From positions 62,001 through 126,000 of the forward strand of contig JBBMOA010000001.1 of the NCBI GenBank assembly GCA_037954235.1: a stretch of 64,000 bases of DNA, written 5' to 3'. Position 1 is the first letter of the stretch, and the number at the start of each line of letters is the position of its first letter. Shown here piece by piece: positions 58,629-64,000 of this stretch. The translations under genes were made by a program, and so were the position numbers. The notes under the pieces were generated by a model. That model saw nothing but the letters and a program-made list of their open reading frames with translations. It made no database searches and was not told where the DNA came from. This stretch comes from Aulostomus chinensis. Lineage: Eukaryota > Chordata > Actinopteri > Syngnathiformes > Aulostomidae.

Positions 58629-61600
58629 TTACGACATTACCGTTGCATTATTTAAAGGTTCGTAGCAACTCTTACTACATTACTGTCAGCATCACTTTGA
58701 GTTTATTAGAAACTATCACTACATTACAGTTAGCATCATTTTGAGTTTATTAGCAATTCATAGACATCACTGTACCATTAAATTGAGGTAAGTAGCGACA
58801 CTTACTACATGACTGTCAGCATCACTTTGAGGTTATTCGAAACGTTCACTCCATTACTGTTAGCATCATTTTGAGTTCATTAGCAATTCTTACTAAATCA
58901 CTGTTGCATCATTTTGACATCTTTAGCAATTCTTCTGACATGACTGTCGCATTATTTTGAGGTTAGTGGCAACTCTTACTACATGACTGTCAGCATCACT
59001 TTGAGGTTGTTCGAAACACTTACTACATTACTGTAAGCATCACTGAGTTTATTTGCAACTATCACTACATTACTGTTAGCATCATTTTGAGTTCATTAGT
59101 AATTCTTCTGACATCACTGTCGCGATATTTTGAGGTTCGTAGCAACTTTTACTACATTACTGTCGCATTATTTTGAGGTTCGTAGCAACTCTTAGTCCAT
59201 GACTGTCAGCATCACTTTGAGGTTATTCGAAACTTTCACTCCATTACTGTTAGCATGATTTTAAGTTCCTTGGCAATTCTTACTAAATCACTGTCGCATC
59301 ATTTTGAGATCATTAGCAATTCTTCTGACATCACTGTTGCATTATTTTGATGTTCGTAGCAACTCTTACTACTTTACTGTTGCATTATTTTAAGGTTTGT
59401 AGCAACCCTTACCACATGACTGTCATAATCACTTTGAGGTTGTTCAAAACACTTACTACATTACTGTCAGCATCACTTTGAGTTCATTAGCAACTATCAC
59501 TACATTACTGTTAGCATCATTTTGAGTTTATTAGCAATTCATAGACATCACTGTACCATTAAATTGAGGTAAGTAGCAACACTTACTTCATGACTGTCAG
59601 CATGACTTTGAGGTTCTTCGAAACTTTCACTCCATTACTGTTAGCATCATTTTGAGTTCATTAGCAATTCTTCCGACATCACTGTCGCAATATTTTGAGG
59701 TTCGTAGCAACTTTTACTACATTACCGTTGCATTATTTTGAGGTTCGTAGCAACTCTTAGTACATGACTGTCAGCATCACTTTGAGGTTATTCGAAACAC
59801 TTACTACATTACTGTAAGCATCACTGAGTTAATTAGCAACTTTCACTACATTACTGTTAGCATCATTTTGAGTTCATGAGCAATTCTTCCGACATCACTG
59901 TCGCAATATTTTGAGATTCGTAGCAACTTTTACGACATCACTTTCGTATTTTTTTTGAGGTTCGTAGCAACTCTTACTATATGACTGACAGGATCACTTT
60001 GAGGTTATTCGAAATGTTCCCTCCATTACTGTTAGCATCATTTTGAGTTCATTAGCAATTCTTAGTAAATCACTGTCGCATCATTTTGAGATCTTTAGCA
60101 ATTCTTCCGACACCACTGTCGCATTATTTTGAGGTTCGTAGAAACTCTTACTACATGACTGTCAGCATCACTTTGAGGTTGTTCGAAACACTTACTACAT
60201 TACTGTTAGCATCATTTTGAGTTCATTAGCAATTCTTACTAAATCACTGTTGCATCATTTTGAGATCTTTTGCAATTCTTCTGACATCACTGTCGCAGTA
60301 TTTTGAGGTTCGTAGCAACTCTTACTACATGACTGTCAGCATCACTTTGAGGTTCTTCGAAACACTTACTACATTACTGAAAGCATTACTGACTTGATTA
60401 GCAACTATCACTACATTACTGTTAGCATCATTTTGAGTTTATTAGCAATTCATAGACATCACTGTACCATTAAATTGAGGTAAGTAGCAACACTTACTAC
60501 ATGACTGTCAGCATGACTTTGAGGTTCTTCGAAACTTTCACTCCATTACTGTGAGCATCATTTTGAGTTCATTATCAATTCTTCTGACATCGTTGTCGCA
60601 TCATTTTGAGATCTTTCGCAATTCTTCTGACATCACTGTCGCAGTATTTTGAGGTTCGTAGCAACTCTTACTACATGACTGTCAGCATCACTTTGAGGTT
60701 CTTCGAAACACTTACTACATTACTGAAAGCATTACTGACTTGATTAGCAACTATCACTACATTACTGAAAGCATCATTTTGAGTTCATTAGCAATTCTTC
60801 CGACATCACTGTCGCAATATTTTGAGGTTCGTAGCAACTTTTACTACATTACTGTCGCATTATTTTGAGGTTCGTAGAAACTCTTAGTACATGACTGTCA
60901 GCATCACTTTGAGGTTATTCGAAACGTTCACTCCATTACTGTTTGCATCATTTTGATTTCATTAGCAATTCTTACTAAATCACTGTCGCATCATTTTGAG
61001 ATCATTAGCAATTCTTCTGACATCACTGTCACATTATTTTGAGGTTCGTAGCAACTTTTACTACATTATTGTTGCATAATTTTAAGGTTCGTAGCAACTC
61101 TTATTACATGACTCTCAGCATCACTTTGAGGTTATTCGAAAGTTTCACTCCATTACTGTTATCATCATTTTGAGTTCATTAGCAATTGTTACTACATCAC
61201 TGTCGCATTATTTTGAGGTTCGTAGCAACTCCTACTACATGACTGTCAGCATCACTTTGAGGTTATTCGAAACACTTACTACATTACTGTAAGCACCACT
61301 GAGTTGATTAGCAACTATCACTACATTACTGTTAGCATCATTTTGAGTTCATTAGCAATTCTTCCGACATCACTGTCGCAATATTTTGAGGTTCGTAGCA
61401 ACTTTTACTACATTACCGTTGCATTATTTTGAGGTTCGTAGCAACTCTTAGTACATGACTGTCAGCATCACTTTGAGGTTATTCGAAACACTTACTACAT
61501 GACTGTCAGCATCACTTTGAGGTTATTCGAAACTTTCACTCCATTACTGTTAGCATCATTTTGAGTTCATTAGCAATTCTTCCGACATCACTGTTGCAAT

Positions 61601-64000
61601 ATTTTAAGGTTCGTAGCAACTTTTACTACATTACTGTCCGCATCACTTTGAGGTTATTCGAAACTTTCACTCCATTACTGTTAGCATCATTTTGAGTTCA
61701 TTAGCAATTCTTACTACGTCACTGTCGCATCATTTTGAGATCATTAGCAATTCTTCCGACATCACTGTCGCATTATTTTGAGTTTCGTAGCAACTCTTAC
61801 TACATGACTGTCACCATCACTTTGAGGTTATTCGAAACACTTACTACATTACTGTAAGCATCACTGAGTTAATTAGCAACTATCACTTCATTACTGTTCG
61901 CATCATTTTGAGTTCATTAGCAATTCTTCTGACATCACTGTCGCAATATTTTGAGGTTCGTAGCAACTTTTACTACATCACTGTCGCATCATTTTGACAT
62001 CATTAGCAATTCTTCCGACATCACTGTCACATTATTTTGAGGTTCGTAGCAACTCTTACTACATTATTGTTGCATTATTTTAAGGTTCCTAGCAACTCTT
62101 ACTACATTACTGTCAGCATCACTTTGAGTTTATTAGCAACTATCACTACATTACTGTTAGCATCATTTTGAGTTGTTGACCAATTCTCACGAAATCACTG
62201 TCGCATTGAACTTAGTTCATTAGCAACTCTTCCTAAATGACTGTCAGCATCACTTTGAGTTTGTTCGAAACTCTTACTACATTACTTTAAGCATCACTGA
62301 GTTTCTTAGCAACTATCACTATATTACTGTTAGCATCATCTTGAGTTCATTAGCAATTCTTCCGACATCACTGTCGCAATATTTTGAGGTTCGTAGCAAC
62401 TCTTACTACATGACTGTCAGCATCACTTTGAGGTTATTCGAAAGTTTCACTCCATTACTGTTAGCTTCATTTTGAGTTCATTAGCAATTCTTACTACATC
62501 ACTGTCGCATCATTTTGAGATCATTAGCAATTCATCCGACATCACTGTCGCAATATTTTGAGGTTCGTAGCAACTCTTACTGCATTATTGTTGCATTATT
62601 TTAAGGTTCGTAGCAACTCTTACTACATTACTGTCAGCATCACTTTGAGTTTATTAGCAAGTATCACGACATTACTGTTCGCATCATTTTGAGTTGTTGA
62701 GCAATTCTCACGACATCACTGTAGCATTAAATTGAGTTCATTAGCAACTCTTACTAAATTACTGTCAGCATCACTTTGAGGTTGTTCGAAACTCTTACTA
62801 CATTACTTTAAGCATCACTGAGTTTCTAAGCAACTATCACTATATTACTGTTAGCATCATCTTGAGTTCATTAGCAATTCTTCCGACATCACTGTCGCAA
62901 TATTTTGAGGTTCGTAGCAACTTTTACTACATCACTGTCGCATCATTTTGAGTTCATTATCAATTCTTACTAAATCACTGTCGAATCATTTTGAGATCAT
63001 TAGCAATTCTTCTGACATCACTGTCACATTATTTTTAGGTTCGTAGCAACTCTTACTATATTATTGTTGCATTTTTTTAAGGTTCGTAGCCACTCTTACT
63101 ACATTACTGTCAGCATCACTTTGAGTTTTTTAGCAACTATCACTACATTACTGTTAGCATCATTTTGAGTTCATTAGCAAGTCTTACTACATCACTGCAG
63201 CATTAAATTGAGGTTAGTAGCAACTCTTACTTCATGACTGTCAGCATCACTTTGAGGTTGTTCGAAACTCTTACTACATTACTGTAAGCATCACTGAGTT
63301 TCTTAGCAACTATCACTACATTACTGTTAGCATCATCTTAAGTTCATTAGCAATTCTTCCGACATCACTGTCGCAATATTTTGAGGTTCGTAGAAACTTT
63401 TACTACATTACTGTCGCATTATTTTGAGGTTTGTAGCAACACTTACTACATTACTGTAAGCATCACTTTGAGGTTATTCGAAAGTTTCACTCCATTACTG
63501 TAAGCATCACTGAGTTGATTAGCAACTATCACTACATTACTGTTAGCATCATTTTGAGTTCATTAGCATTTCTTCCGACATCACTGTCGCAATATTTTGA
63601 GGTTCGTAGCAACTTTTCCTACATTACTGTCGCATTTTTTTAAGGTTCGTAACAACTTTTACGACATTACTGTCACATTATTTTGAGGTTTGTAGCAACT
63701 CTTACTACATGACTGTCAGCATCACTTTGAGGTTATTCGAAAGTTTCACTCCATTACTGTGAGCATCATTTTGAGTTCATTAGCAATTCTTACTACATCA
63801 CTGTCGCATCATTTTGAGTTCATTAGCAATTCTTCCGACATCACTGTCGCAATATTTTGAGGTTCGTAGCAACTCTTACTACATTACTGTTGCATTATTT
63901 TAAGGTTCGTAGCAACTCTTACTACATTATTGTTGCATTATTTTAAGGTTCGTACCAACTCTTACTACATTACTGTCAGCATCACTTTTAGTTTTTTAGC

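Larger units (their letters stand above)
58001..64000 (-). repeat. Satellite array, right arm, subfamily A, open at window end
   Basis: At about 57990-58010 the monomers change from the B type to those of the left arm, still inverted (GCAATTCTTCCGACATCACT, AATATTTTGAGGTTCGTAGC, TTATTCGAAACACTTACTAC). Sequence continues to the end of the window without a boundary. Confidence 0.96.

Noticed and set aside
28548..64000. Regularly repeated 42-44-bp units that could be mistaken for a CRISPR array.
   Set aside because: Monomers are contiguous with no unique spacers, extend over tens of kilobases in an animal genome, and vary like satellite DNA.

Overview
The window looks like a ray-finned (teleost) fish nuclear chromosome. 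Evidence: a spliced C2H2 zinc-finger gene of a teleost-type multigene family, eukaryotic tRNA genes with internal A and B boxes, L2-type and other jockey-group LINE fragments, tRNA-headed SINEs, piggyBac, Harbinger and hAT remnants, long CA microsatellites, and more than 30 kb of 44-bp satellite DNA. Only one clearly intact protein gene is present. Open frames beginning with ATG elsewhere are mostly transposon debris, satellite or microsatellite frames, or antisense shadows.

Layout. 1-2.3 kb: dispersed repeats and an inactivated L2-like LINE (minus). 2.3-8.2 kb: the zinc-finger gene on the minus strand (exon 1 at 8181-7917, a 2,055-bp intron, exon 2 at 5861-4321; 601 residues, ten fingers). 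9-14.5 kb: SINE and LINE fragments, CTCF-like motifs and otherwise anonymous sequence. 14.7-28.2 kb: a tRNA cluster (Ser-GCT, Leu-AAG, Ala-AGC, Ser-GCT, Ser-AGA-like x2, Glu-CTC, Phe-GAA, Lys-TTT and two eroded Phe copies). It was built partly by inverted and direct segmental duplication and is interleaved with a piggyBac remnant, SINEs, LINE ends and a 41-bp minisatellite.

28.5-39.6 kb: a satellite array of 42-44-bp monomers in one orientation, containing a 0.7-kb inverted block. 39.7-43.8 kb: a non-satellite island holding degraded exons that resemble laminin alpha-5, two minisatellites, a Harbinger-type element and a hAT/BED transposase remnant cut off by the satellite. 43.8 kb to the window end: satellite in the opposite orientation, first a diverged subfamily with a ~5.08-kb higher-order repeat (43.8-58.0 kb), then the same subfamily as the left array (58.0-64.0 kb). 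The two arrays therefore form arms of opposite orientation around the island.

There is no pathway or operon. The main biology is one putative DNA-binding regulator, Pol III tRNA genes, and a heterochromatin-like satellite domain that has engulfed decayed genes. All identifications come from reading motifs and from memory of families; no database search was run.
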